A DNA stretch of 64,000 nucleotides from an uncultured Verrucomicrobia subdivision 3 bacterium (GTDB lineage: Bacteria; Verrucomicrobiota; Verrucomicrobiia; Limisphaerales; UBA11358), in assembly GCA_903922735.1 (NCBI GenBank), contig CAIXUZ010000041.1:1-64000 (forward strand), written 5' to 3'. The notes beneath the pieces are model-generated. The model ran no database searches, was not told the DNA's origin, and saw only the letters and a program-made list of their open reading frames with translations. Within the stretch, counting starts at the first letter, position 1; each line of letters opens with the position of its first letter. A program made the position numbers and the translations under genes. Below, in pieces: positions 43,126 through 52,943 of the stretch.

Positions 43126-44001
43126 TTAGCCTAGCCGGTTGTGTTGCTGGCGATAATCGCTGGGCGTCACTCCCAGCAATTTACGGAATTGGCGCGCGAA
43201 GTAATTGCTGTCTCCAAACCCGGCTTGAAAGGCGATTTCCGTCACGCTGTGTTCGGTGCGGCGGAGCAGTGCGGCGGCGTGGTTCACGCGCAGTTGGACC
43301 AGATGGGCAATGGGGGAGTTGCCCATGGCGGCTTGAAAATTTCGCATGAAATTGCGTTTCGACATGTGGGCGGTTTTCGCCAGTTGGTCTAAGTCGATCG
43401 GTTCTTGAAAATTTGCTTCGAGATGACTGATGGCCTCGCCGATGCGGAGCAGGGCGCGGGAATCGGGATTTTTCGCTTTGGCAAAGCATCGCGATAGATG
43501 CCCCACGATTTGCATGAAGGCGGCCGTGGCCATGAACTTGAAGCCATCCGCCCGTGTCCGCAGTTCTTCCTCCAGTTTGTCCACCATGGCCATCAGGATG
43601 CTCAACTCCTGCGGTGTCAGGCGCAGCCGGCTGTTGAATTGATGCCGCTGCCGCCAGGCTGGTTCCAAAATGAACAGCGCGTGATAGCCGGGCAGGGTCC
43701 GCAAGTCGTAATCGCGCATGTTTAATTTGTCCGGCTGGAAGAGAATGTTCACCAGGCACAACCGCTCCATGCTGTGGTAATCATGCTGGCGGGAACCGCC
43801 GATCACAAAGACATCCCCGGTGTTCAGGGGATACGACTCTTTCCCGGTGACGTGCGTGCCCCGGCCGGCGGTGATGATGACGATCTCCGCAAATTCATGC
43901 GCGTGCAATCCAAATGGCTCCTGCGGATCGCGCCGCTCAACCGCGATGGGAAATCCATCCGGTCGAAACCAGTCTTTTCGTTTGAGGATGGCGTGCGGCA
44001 T
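43126..44001 (-). CDS. AraC family regulator, probable rhamnose-locus activator
   Basis: A 291-residue AraC protein resembling RhaS/RhaR. The sensor has FGLHAHEFAEIVIITAGRGT and SYPLNTGDVFVIGG, with paired His in the cupin. The HTH domains are IDLDQLAKTAHMSKRNFMRN and VTEIAFQAGFGDSNYFARQF then RKLLGVTPSDYRQQ, both intact. ATG 44001 was chosen over 44058 because it starts the conserved sensor. It is divergent from rhaA with 100 bp between, the arrangement expected for a local activator. Confidence 0.9.
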   Translation of the reverse strand: MPHAILKRKDWFRPDGFPIAVERRDPQEPFGLHAHEFAEIVIITAGRGTHVTGKESYPLNTGDVFVIGGSRQHDYHSMERLCLVNILFQPDKLNMRDYDLRTLPGYHALFILEPAWRQRHQFNSRLRLTPQELSILMAMVDKLEEELRTRADGFKFMATAAFMQIVGHLSRCFAKAKNPDSRALLRIGEAISHLEANFQEPIDLDQLAKTAHMSKRNFMRNFQAAMGNSPIAHLVQLRVNHAAALLRRTEHSVTEIAFQAGFGDSNYFARQFRKLLGVTPSDYRQQHNRLG

Positions 44002-44101
44002 GGCTGGCAAGATAGTGCTAATGAATGGCAGCATCGTCAAGGACGCGGCGAGGGCCATGCCCTAAACTTCGGCCGTCACCTTAACCCGAACACCGCTCTT
44101 T

Positions 44102-45370
44102 ATGCTCAAAGCCAATCGAAATCGCCATTTTTCATACGAACTTGCCCAAGAACGCTATGCCGCGTTGGGCGTGGACGTGGACCACGCGCTGAAAACCCTT
44201 GCGCAAATCCCCATCTCGCTGCACTGCTGGCAGGGCGATGACGTGGGCGGGTTTGAAAATGTCGGCGGCGCGCTCGGCAACGGCCTCGCCGTCACCGGCA
44301 ATTATCCCGGCAAAGCCCGCACGCCGGTGGAACTCCGCGCCGACCTCGACCAGGCGCTGTCGCTGATCCCCGGCCAGCATCGGCTGAACCTTCATGCTTT
44401 CTACGGCGAGTTTGGTGGCAAGAAGGTGGATCGCGACGCCATTGAGCCGAAGCATTTTGCCAACTGGATTGCTTGGGCGAAGAACAATGGTCTTGGCCTC
44501 GACTTCAACCCGACCTGCTTCTCGCATCCCAAGGCTGCCGATGGTTTCACGCTGTCGCACGCGGACAAGAGTGTCCGTAAGTTCTGGATCGAGCATTGCC
44601 TCCGCTCGCGCGAAATCGGCGCGGCGATGGGCCAGGCGCTCGGCAAGACGTGCGTGACCAACGTGTGGATTCCCGACGGCATGAAGGACACGCCCGCCGA
44701 CCGCGTCGCTCCTCGCGAACGCCTGGCCGAATCGCTTGATGTGGTGTTCAAGAAAGCCATTTCGCCAAAATTGAACCTGGATGCCGTGGAGCCGAAGCTG
44801 TTCGGCATCGGCAGCGAAAGCTACGTCGTTGGTTCGCATGAATTTTACCTGGGCTACGCCGTCAGCCGGAAGAAACTGCTGACGCTCGATGCCGGCCATT
44901 ATCATCCGACCGAAGGCATCGCGGACAAGATCTCCAGCGTGCTGCAATTCATGCCGGAGATTCTCCTGCACGTCAGCCGGGGTGTTCGTTGGGACAGTGA
45001 TCACGTGGTGATTCTCAATGACGATTTGCTGGCCATCGCCCGCGAAATCGCGGTGAACGGATTCGAGAAACGCGTTCACATCGGGTTGGATTACTTCGAC
45101 GCCAGCATCAATCGCGTCGCGGCTTGGACGATTGGCACACGCAATATGCTCCGTGCGCTGCTCATTGCCTTGCTGGAAACGCCGCTGATCCGTACGGCGG
45201 AAGCGGGCGGAGATTTCACCACGCGCCTCGCGTTGCAGGAGGAAGCCAGGACGCTGCCGTTTGGCGCGGTTTGGGATTATTATTGCGAGCGCCAGGACGT
45301 TCCCGTCGGCGAAGCGTGGCTGGGCGAGGTGAAGCAATACGAGCGCGATGTGTTGGCGAATCGGAGCTAA
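44102..45370 (+). CDS. rhaA: L-rhamnose isomerase
   Basis: Converts L-rhamnose to L-rhamnulose; 422 residues, near the family norm of 419. [20 protein letters not shown] is the family signature. [31 protein letters not shown] and [20 protein letters not shown] carry the substrate and metal residues, and [20 protein letters not shown] the last motif. First gene of the rhaA-GH106-rhaT unit. The kinase and aldolase of the pathway are not in the window. Confidence 0.95.
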   Translation: MLKANRNRHFSYELAQERYAALGVDVDHALKTLAQIPISLHCWQGDDVGGFENVGGALGNGLAVTGNYPGKARTPVELRADLDQALSLIPGQHRLNLHAFYGEFGGKKVDRDAIEPKHFANWIAWAKNNGLGLDFNPTCFSHPKAADGFTLSHADKSVRKFWIEHCLRSREIGAAMGQALGKTCVTNVWIPDGMKDTPADRVAPRERLAESLDVVFKKAISPKLNLDAVEPKLFGIGSESYVVGSHEFYLGYAVSRKKLLTLDAGHYHPTEGIADKISSVLQFMPEILLHVSRGVRWDSDHVVILNDDLLAIAREIAVNGFEKRVHIGLDYFDASINRVAAWTIGTRNMLRALLIALLETPLIRTAEAGGDFTTRLALQEEARTLPFGAVWDYYCERQDVPVGEAWLGEVKQYERDVLANRS

Positions 45371-45401
45371 ACCGCCGCTGATCAATCTTCCAAAAAATAT
45401 T

Positions 45402-48400
45402 ATGAATAAGCTCATTCTCCTTATTCTCGTGACGTTGTTGCCGCTGTCGCTGCTGTCTGCGGCGGAGTCTGCATCTTCCATGACGGATCCGCTGGTGCGG
45501 GGGTTCGTTTCGCCGCCGGATTCCGCCAGGCCGCAGACGTGGTGGCACTGGATGAATGGCAACATCACCAAAGCCGGCATCACCGCCGACCTTGAAGCGA
45601 TGAAGCAGATCGGCCTCGGCGGCGCTACCATTGTGAACGTGGATTGCGGTATCCCGGCTGGCCCGGTCAAATTCATGAGCCCCGAATGGCGCGAGGACTT
45701 CAAATTTGCCGTGCAGGAGGCGAACCGTCTGGGGCTCGATCTCACGGTGGAAAACTGCGCGGGCTGGTCAAGCAGCGGCGGCCCGTGGAACACGCCGGAG
45801 AACGCCATGCAGCAGGTCGTTTCCAGTGAGGTTTGGGTGAACGGACCGACAAATTTCATTGGCACGCTGCCGCCGCCGCCGGCCAAGCTGGATTTCTATC
45901 GCGACATTGCGGTGCTGGCGTATCCGGTTTCGGACGCGGACAGCCTGCGCATGGAAGATTTTTCGCCATCCGCCTCGGCAAGCGGTAATTCGCCGGCCGC
46001 CGGCAAAATTGTGGATGGTGACAGCAAAACCTTTATCCGGCTTCCAACGCCCAAGCCGGGCCAGCTGCAGTTTGCCCAGTTGGAATTCAAACAGCCGTTT
46101 GCTGCGCGCGCGGTGAAAATCGTTGCCGGTGCCGCCATGCCGCAATGCAGCGGCGAAGTGCGCGTCTCGGATGACGGTCGGTCGTTTCGAGCGGTGGGGA
46201 AATTTGCGTTTGGCTCGCACAACTCCGGCGTTTGTCTGGTTTCATTGGGCGGCGAACCGGTGCTGGCGCGTTTTTGGCGTGTTCAATTCAATGGGCTCAG
46301 CGCGGGAGAGAAAGATAAAGCCGCGACGATTCCGGTTGCGGAAATCTATCTGGAGCCACGCGCCTCGGTTGCCGAGCTTGGCAAGAAGATCACGATGGAA
46401 GGCGGCGTGGCTTCCGGGCAGACCGAAGTGACTTCCGATGGCAATGCTGGTTCCAATCCGACCGGCGCCGTGCAGCGGCGGGATATCCTTGACCTCACGT
46501 CCCGGATGACGACCGATGGAAAATTAAACTGGCGCGCTCCTGCCGGCAGGTGGGTGGTGTTGCGGCTCGGCTGCACGCTCACTGGCCGGAACAATCATCC
46601 CGCGCCGGCGGAAGGCACGGGTTTGGAGTGCGATAAGTTCAGCCGGGCCGCGCTCGACGCGCATTGGGATGGCTTTATGCAGAAGATTCTGGACGATGTC
46701 GGGCCGCTCGCCGGCAAGACGCTTACCACCTCGCTGATTGACAGCTATGAAGTCGGCGGCCAGAACTGGAACAAGGATTTTCGCGCCGAATTCCGGAAAC
46801 GCCGCGGCTACGACCTGTTGACTTACCTGCCGGCGATGACTGGTCGCATCGTGGACAGCCCGGCCCGCACCGAACGTTTTCTCTGGGACTTGCGCCGCAC
46901 CATCGCGGATCTGTTTGCGGAAAATTACTTCGGCCATTTCGCCGAGTTGTGTCGTCAACATGGTTTGCTGAATGCCGTCGAACCTTACACCGGCCCGTTT
47001 GAATCGCTCCAGAGCGGCGCGCCGGCGGATGTGGTCATGGGCGAATTCTGGAGCGGTAGCCAGGGGCATTCTTCCATCAAGCTCGCGGCGTCCATCGCCC
47101 ACATTTACGGGAAAACGATCGTCGGCGCGGAGTCGTTCACCGCTTCGCCGGGCCCCAAGGCCGGTCGTTGGCAGGACGATCCGTATTCGCTCAAGACGCT
47201 TGGCGACCTCACCTTTGCCCAGGGCTTGAATCGCTACATCTTCCACCGTTACGCCATGCAGCCGTGGACGAACACCTGGCCGGGCATGACGATGGGGCAA
47301 TGGGGCTTTCATTTTGAGCGCACCGTGACGTGGTGGCTTCAGGGCAAGCCGTGGATTGACTACATTTCGCGCTGCGAATTTCTCCTCCAACAGGGCCGCG
47401 CCGTGGCGGACGTTGCCTATTTCAACGGCGAAAGTGCCCCCAGCGAAATGCGGCTGGGCAATCCCAAAATGCCCGATGGTTACGATTTCGACGCGGTCAA
47501 TGCCGACGTGCTGCTGCACCGCGCGACCGTGAAAAATGGCCGTCTCACTTTGGCCAGCGGCGCCAATTACGCCGCGTTGGTCCTGCCGCAAAATGACTCG
47601 GACCTGACGCCGCCGTTGTTGGAGCGCATCGGAAAACTGGTGCGCGACGGAGCGACGGTTATCGGTTCGCGCCCGCAACATTCGCCGAGCTTGACGGATT
47701 TTCCCGGGTGCGACCAGCTGGTGAAGCAGTTGGCGGACGCACTCTGGGGCAAATGCGATGGCAGTAACATTCAGGAAAACGTCGTGGGCAAAGGTCGCGT
47801 CGTTTGGGGTAAATCATTGCCTGAAGTTTTTGCCGCACCGGGCCTGAAGCCGGATTTTGAATTCACCAACCCGTCCACCACTAGGCTGGCCTATTGCCAT
47901 CGCCTCGCCGGTGAAGCGGATATTTATTTTGTTTCCAACCAGCGGCGGCAGTTTGATTCCGCCGAATGCACGTTCCGTGTCAGCGGCAGGATTCCGGAGC
48001 TGTGGCATCCTGAAACCGGAGCGGTGGAGCCCGCGCCAGTCTGGAGCATTTCGGACGGGCGCACCAAAGTTCAGTTGAATTTTCAGCCTGCCGAATCGGT
48101 GTTCGTTATCTTCCGCTGCCCGGCGAACCATGCGGATCATGTCGTCGCGGTCAGTGGCAGCATGAAGACGGATTCACCCGTCTCGCCGAAGCTGGAAATT
48201 CAGCGCGCAGTTTATGCGGCCACCGAGGATGCTGGCGGGTTGGATGTGACGGCAAAGCTTGCCGGGCTGATCAGCGGCGGCCAGTTGGTTGTCACTGTAA
48301 AGAACGGAGCTTTTGGCCGCGATCCGGCGGTGAATCGCAAAAAGGAACTGCGCGTGGATTACACCCTCGCCGGGAAACCGGGGCAGGCAATTGTGCCCGA

Positions 48401-49154
48401 AAATACCACGCTCACGCTGCCGGAAACATTGGTCGCCAGCCGGCCGCCAGCATGGGAAACCAGCGTGGCTGCCGATGGCTCGGCGGTCGTGAAGGTGTGG
48501 GGCGATGGCAGCGTGACCTTGTCCACCGCCAGTGGAAAAGTTCTGCATGCGGAGTCCGCGGGTCTGCCCTCGCCGCAGGCGATTTCCGGCGCATGGACAT
48601 TGAACTTCCCGCCGAACTGGGGCGCGCCCCCGGCGGTCGCGCTGGATAAGTTGATTTCGTGGACCGAACACACCAATGACGGTGTGCGGTATTTCTCCGG
48701 TACGGCGGCTTACGAAAGGGAAATTGAGATTTCCGCCGATCGATTGACCGCTGGCCGCGAACTTTGGCTGGACCTTGGCGGGGTGAAAAACTTCGCCGAA
48801 GTGACGCTGAATGGTCAGGAATTGGGTGTTCTTTGGAAGCCGCCGTTCCGCGTCAATGTCACCCAGGCTGCGAAGCCCGGTCATAATAAGCTCGTGGTCA
48901 AGGTTACCAACCTCTGGGCCAACCGGCTTGTCGGCGATGAGCAGTTGCCGGACGATCGTGAGTGGAACGGTAGGCAGCTCAAAGAGTGGCCGCAGTGGTT
49001 TTTGGACGGCAAGCCCAGCCCGACCGGTCGCCTGACCTTCACCACCTGGCATCACTGGGTGAAAGATTCGCAGTTGTTGGAATCCGGCCTGCTTGGTCCG
49101 GTCACCCTTCAGACCGCGCAAAAAATTGTAGTTGCTCAACCGGTCCGGAAATAG
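45402..49154 (+). CDS. Secreted GH106 alpha-L-rhamnosidase
   Basis: A 1250-residue secreted glycoside hydrolase of family GH106, which releases L-rhamnose from polysaccharides. The signal is MNKLILLILVTLLPLSLLSA. The catalytic barrel opens with RPQTWWHWMNGNITKAGITA, DLEAMKQIGLGGATIVNVDC and NCAGWSSSGGPWNTPENAMQ, all characteristic. SLIDSYEVGGQNWNKDFRAE and GAESFTASPGP hold candidate catalytic Glu residues. The C-terminal beta domain ends with WLDLGGVKNFAEVTLNGQEL and WGAPPAVALDKL, as in sugar-binding modules. ATG 45402 follows rhaA by 31 bp, which makes an inducible rhamnose-use unit. Confidence 0.92.
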   Translation: MNKLILLILVTLLPLSLLSAAESASSMTDPLVRGFVSPPDSARPQTWWHWMNGNITKAGITADLEAMKQIGLGGATIVNVDCGIPAGPVKFMSPEWREDFKFAVQEANRLGLDLTVENCAGWSSSGGPWNTPENAMQQVVSSEVWVNGPTNFIGTLPPPPAKLDFYRDIAVLAYPVSDADSLRMEDFSPSASASGNSPAAGKIVDGDSKTFIRLPTPKPGQLQFAQLEFKQPFAARAVKIVAGAAMPQCSGEVRVSDDGRSFRAVGKFAFGSHNSGVCLVSLGGEPVLARFWRVQFNGLSAGEKDKAATIPVAEIYLEPRASVAELGKKITMEGGVASGQTEVTSDGNAGSNPTGAVQRRDILDLTSRMTTDGKLNWRAPAGRWVVLRLGCTLTGRNNHPAPAEGTGLECDKFSRAALDAHWDGFMQKILDDVGPLAGKTLTTSLIDSYEVGGQNWNKDFRAEFRKRRGYDLLTYLPAMTGRIVDSPARTERFLWDLRRTIADLFAENYFGHFAELCRQHGLLNAVEPYTGPFESLQSGAPADVVMGEFWSGSQGHSSIKLAASIAHIYGKTIVGAESFTASPGPKAGRWQDDPYSLKTLGDLTFAQGLNRYIFHRYAMQPWTNTWPGMTMGQWGFHFERTVTWWLQGKPWIDYISRCEFLLQQGRAVADVAYFNGESAPSEMRLGNPKMPDGYDFDAVNADVLLHRATVKNGRLTLASGANYAALVLPQNDSDLTPPLLERIGKLVRDGATVIGSRPQHSPSLTDFPGCDQLVKQLADALWGKCDGSNIQENVVGKGRVVWGKSLPEVFAAPGLKPDFEFTNPSTTRLAYCHRLAGEADIYFVSNQRRQFDSAECTFRVSGRIPELWHPETGAVEPAPVWSISDGRTKVQLNFQPAESVFVIFRCPANHADHVVAVSGSMKTDSPVSPKLEIQRAVYAATEDAGGLDVTAKLAGLISGGQLVVTVKNGAFGRDPAVNRKKELRVDYTLAGKPGQAIVPENTTLTLPETLVASRPPAWETSVAADGSAVVKVWGDGSVTLSTASGKVLHAESAGLPSPQAISGAWTLNFPPNWGAPPAVALDKLISWTEHTNDGVRYFSGTAAYEREIEISADRLTAGRELWLDLGGVKNFAEVTLNGQELGVLWKPPFRVNVTQAAKPGHNKLVVKVTNLWANRLVGDEQLPDDREWNGRQLKEWPQWFLDGKPSPTGRLTFTTWHHWVKDSQLLESGLLGPVTLQTAQKIVVAQPVRK

Positions 49155-49174
49155 AAACTGTTGACTAAATCATT

Positions 49175-50389
49175 ATGAATCCATTCCTCGGTGTAATCTT
49201 TCATTGGCTCGGCGGCTTGGCTTCCGGGAGTTTTTATGTGCCTTACAAAGGCGTGAAAAAATGGTCGTGGGAAACCTATTGGCTGGTGGGCGGTTGTTTT
49301 TCTTGGATTATTTGTCCGTGGGCGTTCGCCTATTTCATGACGAATGATCTCTTTGGCGTCTTGAAACAACAATCCTGCGGAACCCTCTGGTGGACCTATT
49401 TCTTCGGCCTGCTATGGGGGTTTGGCGGATTGACGTATGGGCTGACCATGCGCTTTCTCGGATTGTCGCTCGGCACCGGTGTGGCCTTGGGATATTGCGC
49501 TGCATTCGGCACGCTGGTTCCGCCGGTTTTCAAATGGCTGACGCCGAATTTTTCCGTGTTTTCCGGCGGAGCGAGCATCATTGAAATCATCAAATCCACC
49601 TCGGGACAGGTGACGCTGGCGGGAGTTGGCATTTGCCTGGTGGGCATCGCCATTGCCGCGCTGGCCGGGTTCACCAAGGAATCGGAGATGCCGGAGGACC
49701 AAAAACAGAAAACCATCAAGGAGTTTAGCTTCAAAAAAGGCATTTTAGTCGCCACTTTTTGCGGCATCATGAGTGCCTGCTTTGCGTTTGCCTTGCAGGC
49801 CGGAAAAGATATCAACGCCGCCTCGCTCGCCGCCGGCACCAATAAAATCTGGACCGGCTTGCCCGCACTGCCCGTATTGTTGCTCGGCGGCTTCACCACC
49901 AATTTCATCTGGTGTGTGCTGTTGAATTTCAAAAACCGGTCGGGTTATCAGTATCTCGCTTCCCACGTCAAAGCCGAACACGCGCATCACGGCGGCACTG
50001 GCAGCGGCGAACATGGTCCGGTGGAAACGGATGCGGGCGGCAAAATCGTCACGGATCTGAAAATCCCGGTGTTCGGCAATTATCTGTTTTCTGCGCTCGC
50101 CGGCACTTGTTGGTATTTCCAGTTTTTCTTCTACACGATGGGCGCGACGCAGATGGGCCAATATGATTTCGCCTCGTGGACGCTGCATATGGCGAGCATC
50201 ATCATCTTCGCCACGATGTGGGGTTGGATTTTCCACGAATGGAAAGGTTCCAGCAAAAAGGCGCACCTGCTCATCGGCGGTGGCATTGCCACCCTCGTGC
50301 TTTCAACCATTGTCATTGGTCTCGGCACGGCGATGAATGGCGGCAAAACCCTTCATGACATTTTGAAGCTGATTTTAGGTCAATCGTAA
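49175..50389 (+). CDS. rhaT: L-rhamnose/proton symporter RhaT
   Basis: A cytoplasmic-membrane sugar transporter, 404 residues with about ten helices. It opens MNPFLGVIFHWLGGLASGSF then YVPYKGVKKWSWETYWL, the RhaT signature. GLTMRFLGLSLGTGVALGYC and MSACFAFALQAGKDINAASL are conserved, and AGTCWYFQFFFYTMGATQMG is near the end. It is 20 bp after the GH106 gene. Together the three genes cut, import and isomerise L-rhamnose. Confidence 0.95.
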   Translation: MNPFLGVIFHWLGGLASGSFYVPYKGVKKWSWETYWLVGGCFSWIICPWAFAYFMTNDLFGVLKQQSCGTLWWTYFFGLLWGFGGLTYGLTMRFLGLSLGTGVALGYCAAFGTLVPPVFKWLTPNFSVFSGGASIIEIIKSTSGQVTLAGVGICLVGIAIAALAGFTKESEMPEDQKQKTIKEFSFKKGILVATFCGIMSACFAFALQAGKDINAASLAAGTNKIWTGLPALPVLLLGGFTTNFIWCVLLNFKNRSGYQYLASHVKAEHAHHGGTGSGEHGPVETDAGGKIVTDLKIPVFGNYLFSALAGTCWYFQFFFYTMGATQMGQYDFASWTLHMASIIIFATMWGWIFHEWKGSSKKAHLLIGGGIATLVLSTIVIGLGTAMNGGKTLHDILKLILGQS

Positions 50390-50464
50390 GCGGACCCGGC
50401 TGGCTAGCCTCCTTGATTCCGGGTGTTGTGGCCGAATGAGACCTCTGCAAAACCCTTGTTTCAT

Positions 50465-50492
50465 TGTAGCGGCGGTCTGTGACCGCCGTGCT
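50465..50492. repeat. REP-like hairpin after rhaT
   Basis: GCGGCGGTC-TGT-GACCGCCG, followed by TGCTTTTGC. It has the same GGCGGTC / GACCGCC stem as the element at 1313-1340. With the following T-rich stretch it might also terminate the rhaT transcript. The region from 50390 to 50860 has no gene. Confidence 0.65.
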
Positions 50493-50533
50493 TTTGCTTC
50501 ATGGGTGACAACCTATTTCAGGACGGGACCCGG

Positions 50534-50574
50534 CTGTTGAATGTTGAATGTTGGCTGTTGAATGTTGAATTTCC
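50534..50574. repeat. Short TGTTGAATG tandem repeat
   Basis: Five degenerate copies of a 9-bp TGTTGAATG unit (one as TGTTGGC). Low-complexity intergenic DNA with no promoter or gene recognised. Confidence 0.7.
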
Positions 50575-50860
50575 GCTTTTCTCTGGTTGGTTGTTGAATC
50601 CTCTCCGGGATGCCGATCTCGCATTTTGATCCGCTGCGCTGCCCGGTCTGCCAGTACCCCATGCGCGTCATGGCCCTGATTTCGGAGCGCGGGACTGTGT
50701 CCCGCAGCATCTGGAAAGCTAAAAAAGGCATGGAATCTTTGCGCCTTGGCGTCTATGCGTGAGCCGGATTTCAGGTCTCAAGTCTCAGCGTTTGGTCCCT
50801 CAAAACCCCCGCTGCCCGTCCGTTTTAGGGGCTCAAATTCAAATGGAAAAGTATTTTAAC

Positions 50861-50894
50861 TTTTTTCAAAGGATTTGGTGTCCCCGTTCGTCTT
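50861..50894 (+). promoter_or_regulatory. Predicted ECF-type promoter of the sigma gene
   Basis: TTTTTTCAAAGGATT (50861-50875), a 13-nt spacer, then CGTCTT (50889-50894). The same block and spacing occur at 52049-52082. Expected transcription start is about 50901, only some 4 nt before ATG 50905. Confidence 0.75.
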
Positions 50895-50904
50895 ATTCAT
50901 TAAA

Positions 50905-51471
50905 ATGGCACACATGGCCGGGTCAGCCGACAACGAATTCCAGTTGATTGAAAAAAGCCTGTCCGGCGATCCGGAGGCCTATGCGATGCTTGTAGATCAA
51001 TATCGTATTATGATTCAAGCGGTTGTATTCCGCATGACCGGCTCGTACCAGGACGCCGAAGAGCTGACGCAGGACGCGTTTTTGCGCGGCTATCACGAAC
51101 TCAGGTCATTCAAGCGGGATTCCAAATTCTCGTCGTGGCTTTACCAGATTGCCGTCAATTTGAGTCTCGACTGGCGTCGCCGCGAAAATCGCCGTGAAAG
51201 CATCCGGCAACAATGGGCGGCGGAGACCATGGCTGATAAAGGTTCCGATGTCGTATTTCCCGATGAAATTTCGCACCGGTTGCAGGAATCCCTGAAATAT
51301 CTGCCCGCCAAGCAGCGCGCCGCCATCGTGCTGACCGCCTATGAAAACCAAACCCATGCCGAGGCCGCTAAAACGCTCGGCTGCACGGAAGCCACCATTT
51401 CCTGGCGACTGTTTGCCGCACGCCGAAAACTGAAACGCATCTTGAAAGGAATTACCCATGACCAACTCTGA
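50905..51471 (+). CDS. ECF (extracytoplasmic function) RNA polymerase sigma factor
   Basis: A 188-residue sigma-70 family factor with regions 2 and 4 only. Region 2 has YRIMIQAVVFRMTGSYQDAE and ELTQDAFLRGYHELRSFKRD, then FSSWLYQIAVNLSLDWRRR. Region 4 has SLKYLPAKQRAAIVLTAYEN and AAKTLGCTEATISWRLFAAR, the HTH. The frame could begin 10 codons earlier, but ATG 50905 fits the predicted promoter; the mRNA would be almost leaderless. It overlaps a one-TM probable anti-sigma gene by 14 bp. The shared promoter at 52049 suggests it drives its own gene and the CsgG-like operon. Confidence 0.92.
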   Translation: MAHMAGSADNEFQLIEKSLSGDPEAYAMLVDQYRIMIQAVVFRMTGSYQDAEELTQDAFLRGYHELRSFKRDSKFSSWLYQIAVNLSLDWRRRENRRESIRQQWAAETMADKGSDVVFPDEISHRLQESLKYLPAKQRAAIVLTAYENQTHAEAAKTLGCTEATISWRLFAARRKLKRILKGITHDQL

Positions 51472-52042
51472 ACTGGATTCCATCTTAAAAAAGGCGCGCC
51501 TGCCGGAGTTTCCCGAAACCGACCGCGAGATGCTTTCGCGGCAACTGGTGGCCCGCATAAAGAACAACGAGCAAGTTGCCCGCCCGTCACGGAGCGCTTT
51601 GCCGCGTTGGGGCTGGGCCTTGGCGGTGGCCACTTGCGTGGTCGTCGCCTTTGCCATCGGCCATTGGCATGGACAGGTGGATTCCCGGCCCGGCTCGGGA
51701 AACGACCGGCTGGCCAACATTAAGATCATCCGCGAAACGCTGGCGCTGTTTCCCAATCGCGTCCGTGCGATCGTCTCGGACGAGCGCGGTTTGAATGTGG
51801 TTCTCTCGGACAGCGCCGATGTGCCCGCTTCATCCCCCCTTTACGTCCGCATCTGCGACGGCCAAAGCTGCACCTCGCTGGTGACGTTCAGCGGTCAGGA
51901 GATCCAGATCGCGGGCCAGAAATTGACGGTGCTGTCGCTGCCGGACGGCGGGATTATTTTGGAAGGCAAAAAATTTGTCTGGTCCAGCGGCGAATCGGCT
52001 TATGTGGGCCGGAAACTTAAAATCGAGGCCAAAACCCTTTAG
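51458..52042 (+). CDS. Probable anti-sigma factor, one membrane helix
   Basis: A 194-residue protein with no domain I can name. The cytoplasmic N-terminus (residues 1-48, LKKARLPEFPETDREMLSRQ) is followed by one helix (about 51-69, WGWALAVATCVVVAFAIGH) and an outside beta-rich domain (ADVPASSPLYVRICDGQSCT, LSLPDGGIILEGKKFVWSS). The N-terminal size and the 14-bp overlap with the sigma gene are typical of anti-sigma partners, but zinc-binding HxxxCxxC residues are absent. CSxC-type pairs (IC...SC) in the outer domain could be disulfide-forming. Confidence 0.8.
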   Translation: MTNSELDSILKKARLPEFPETDREMLSRQLVARIKNNEQVARPSRSALPRWGWALAVATCVVVAFAIGHWHGQVDSRPGSGNDRLANIKIIRETLALFPNRVRAIVSDERGLNVVLSDSADVPASSPLYVRICDGQSCTSLVTFSGQEIQIAGQKLTVLSLPDGGIILEGKKFVWSSGESAYVGRKLKIEAKTL

Positions 52043-52047
52043 TTCGA

Positions 52048-52082
52048 TTTTTTTCAAAGGATTCGCCATCGAGATTCGTCTA
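52048..52082 (+). promoter_or_regulatory. Predicted ECF-type promoter of the CsgG-like operon
   Basis: TTTTTTTCAAAGGATT (52048-52063), a 13-nt spacer, then CGTCTA (52077-52082). The -35 block is identical to that at 50861-50875 and the spacer length is equal. Expected start is about 52089, so the first gene (ATG 52094) would be nearly leaderless. Confidence 0.78.
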
Positions 52083-52093
52083 ACTAGATAGAA

Positions 52094-52933
52094 ATGAAAC
52101 TATCCGCCATCTGGATAATGTTTGCGCTGGCCTGCTTCGGGCCGGTGGCGGCTACTGCGCAGTTGCAGTTGGTGCCGGACCGGGAGCCGCAGCGGGTGTT
52201 TGCCGGCGGGACGCGGCCAATCGATTTGGTCTGGCATAACGGCGGCGACCAGACTTTCACCGGCGAAATCCGGGCGCGGCTTTTGCAAACCACTTCGGCG
52301 ACGGCAGTTCTTCTGGGGGATAAATCATGGAAAAAACTGCAGGTGTTGCCCGGCCAGACCATTCTCGAATCGGCGGCGCTGGATTTCCCGATGGTAAAAG
52401 CGGAGACGAAGTTTCAGATTCAGTGGCTGGATGACACGAACCATGTTTTGGGAAAAACCGAGGTGCTGGTTTACCCGACCAATCTGCTGGCCGAGTTGAA
52501 ACCGTTGGCGGGCGAGGAAACGGTTGGGATATTTGATCCCCAGAACCAGCTCAAGCCGCTGCTGAAAGGCCTGAAATTGCGCTTCACAGATTTGGAAAAT
52601 TCCGACCTCGAACATTTTTTGGGGAAGCTGGCCGTCATCGGCCCGTTCCAATCAAAGGCGCAAATGCGCGATGGTCTGGCGAAGCAGATTAAAATGCTGG
52701 CAAAAAAAGGCACGGCGATTGTCTGGCTTCATCCGCCGCCGGAAAAGCGCGAAAGACTTTTGCCCTCATTTTACACAGTCATGGAACATACCAATGCCGT
52801 GGTGGTGGTGCAAACGGGTGTGGTTTCCAATCTGACCGGGAACCCGCAAGCGCAGTTGAACTTGATTCACCTCTGCAAGCTGGCGTTAAATCCGAACGCG
52901 CCGGATTTAACAGATTTGTCACCGCAACAATGA
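52094..52933 (+). CDS. Secreted protein of unknown function, first gene of CsgG-like operon
   Basis: A 279-residue exported protein, signal MKLSAIWIMFALACFGPVAA with cleavage near ATAQ. The first 110 mature residues look like an immunoglobulin-like beta domain (RVFAGGTRPIDLVWHNGGDQ, KLQVLPGQTILESAALDFPM). The rest has a mixed fold resembling glutamine-amidotransferase-like or ThuA-like segments (AIVWLHPPPEKRERLL, VVVVQTGVVSNLTGNP), though I cannot name it. It opens the operon behind the predicted sigma-dependent promoter and is followed 10 bp later by the first CsgG-like gene. Confidence 0.8.
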   Translation: MKLSAIWIMFALACFGPVAATAQLQLVPDREPQRVFAGGTRPIDLVWHNGGDQTFTGEIRARLLQTTSATAVLLGDKSWKKLQVLPGQTILESAALDFPMVKAETKFQIQWLDDTNHVLGKTEVLVYPTNLLAELKPLAGEETVGIFDPQNQLKPLLKGLKLRFTDLENSDLEHFLGKLAVIGPFQSKAQMRDGLAKQIKMLAKKGTAIVWLHPPPEKRERLLPSFYTVMEHTNAVVVVQTGVVSNLTGNPQAQLNLIHLCKLALNPNAPDLTDLSPQQ

Positions 52934-52943
52934 ATTTAATGTA

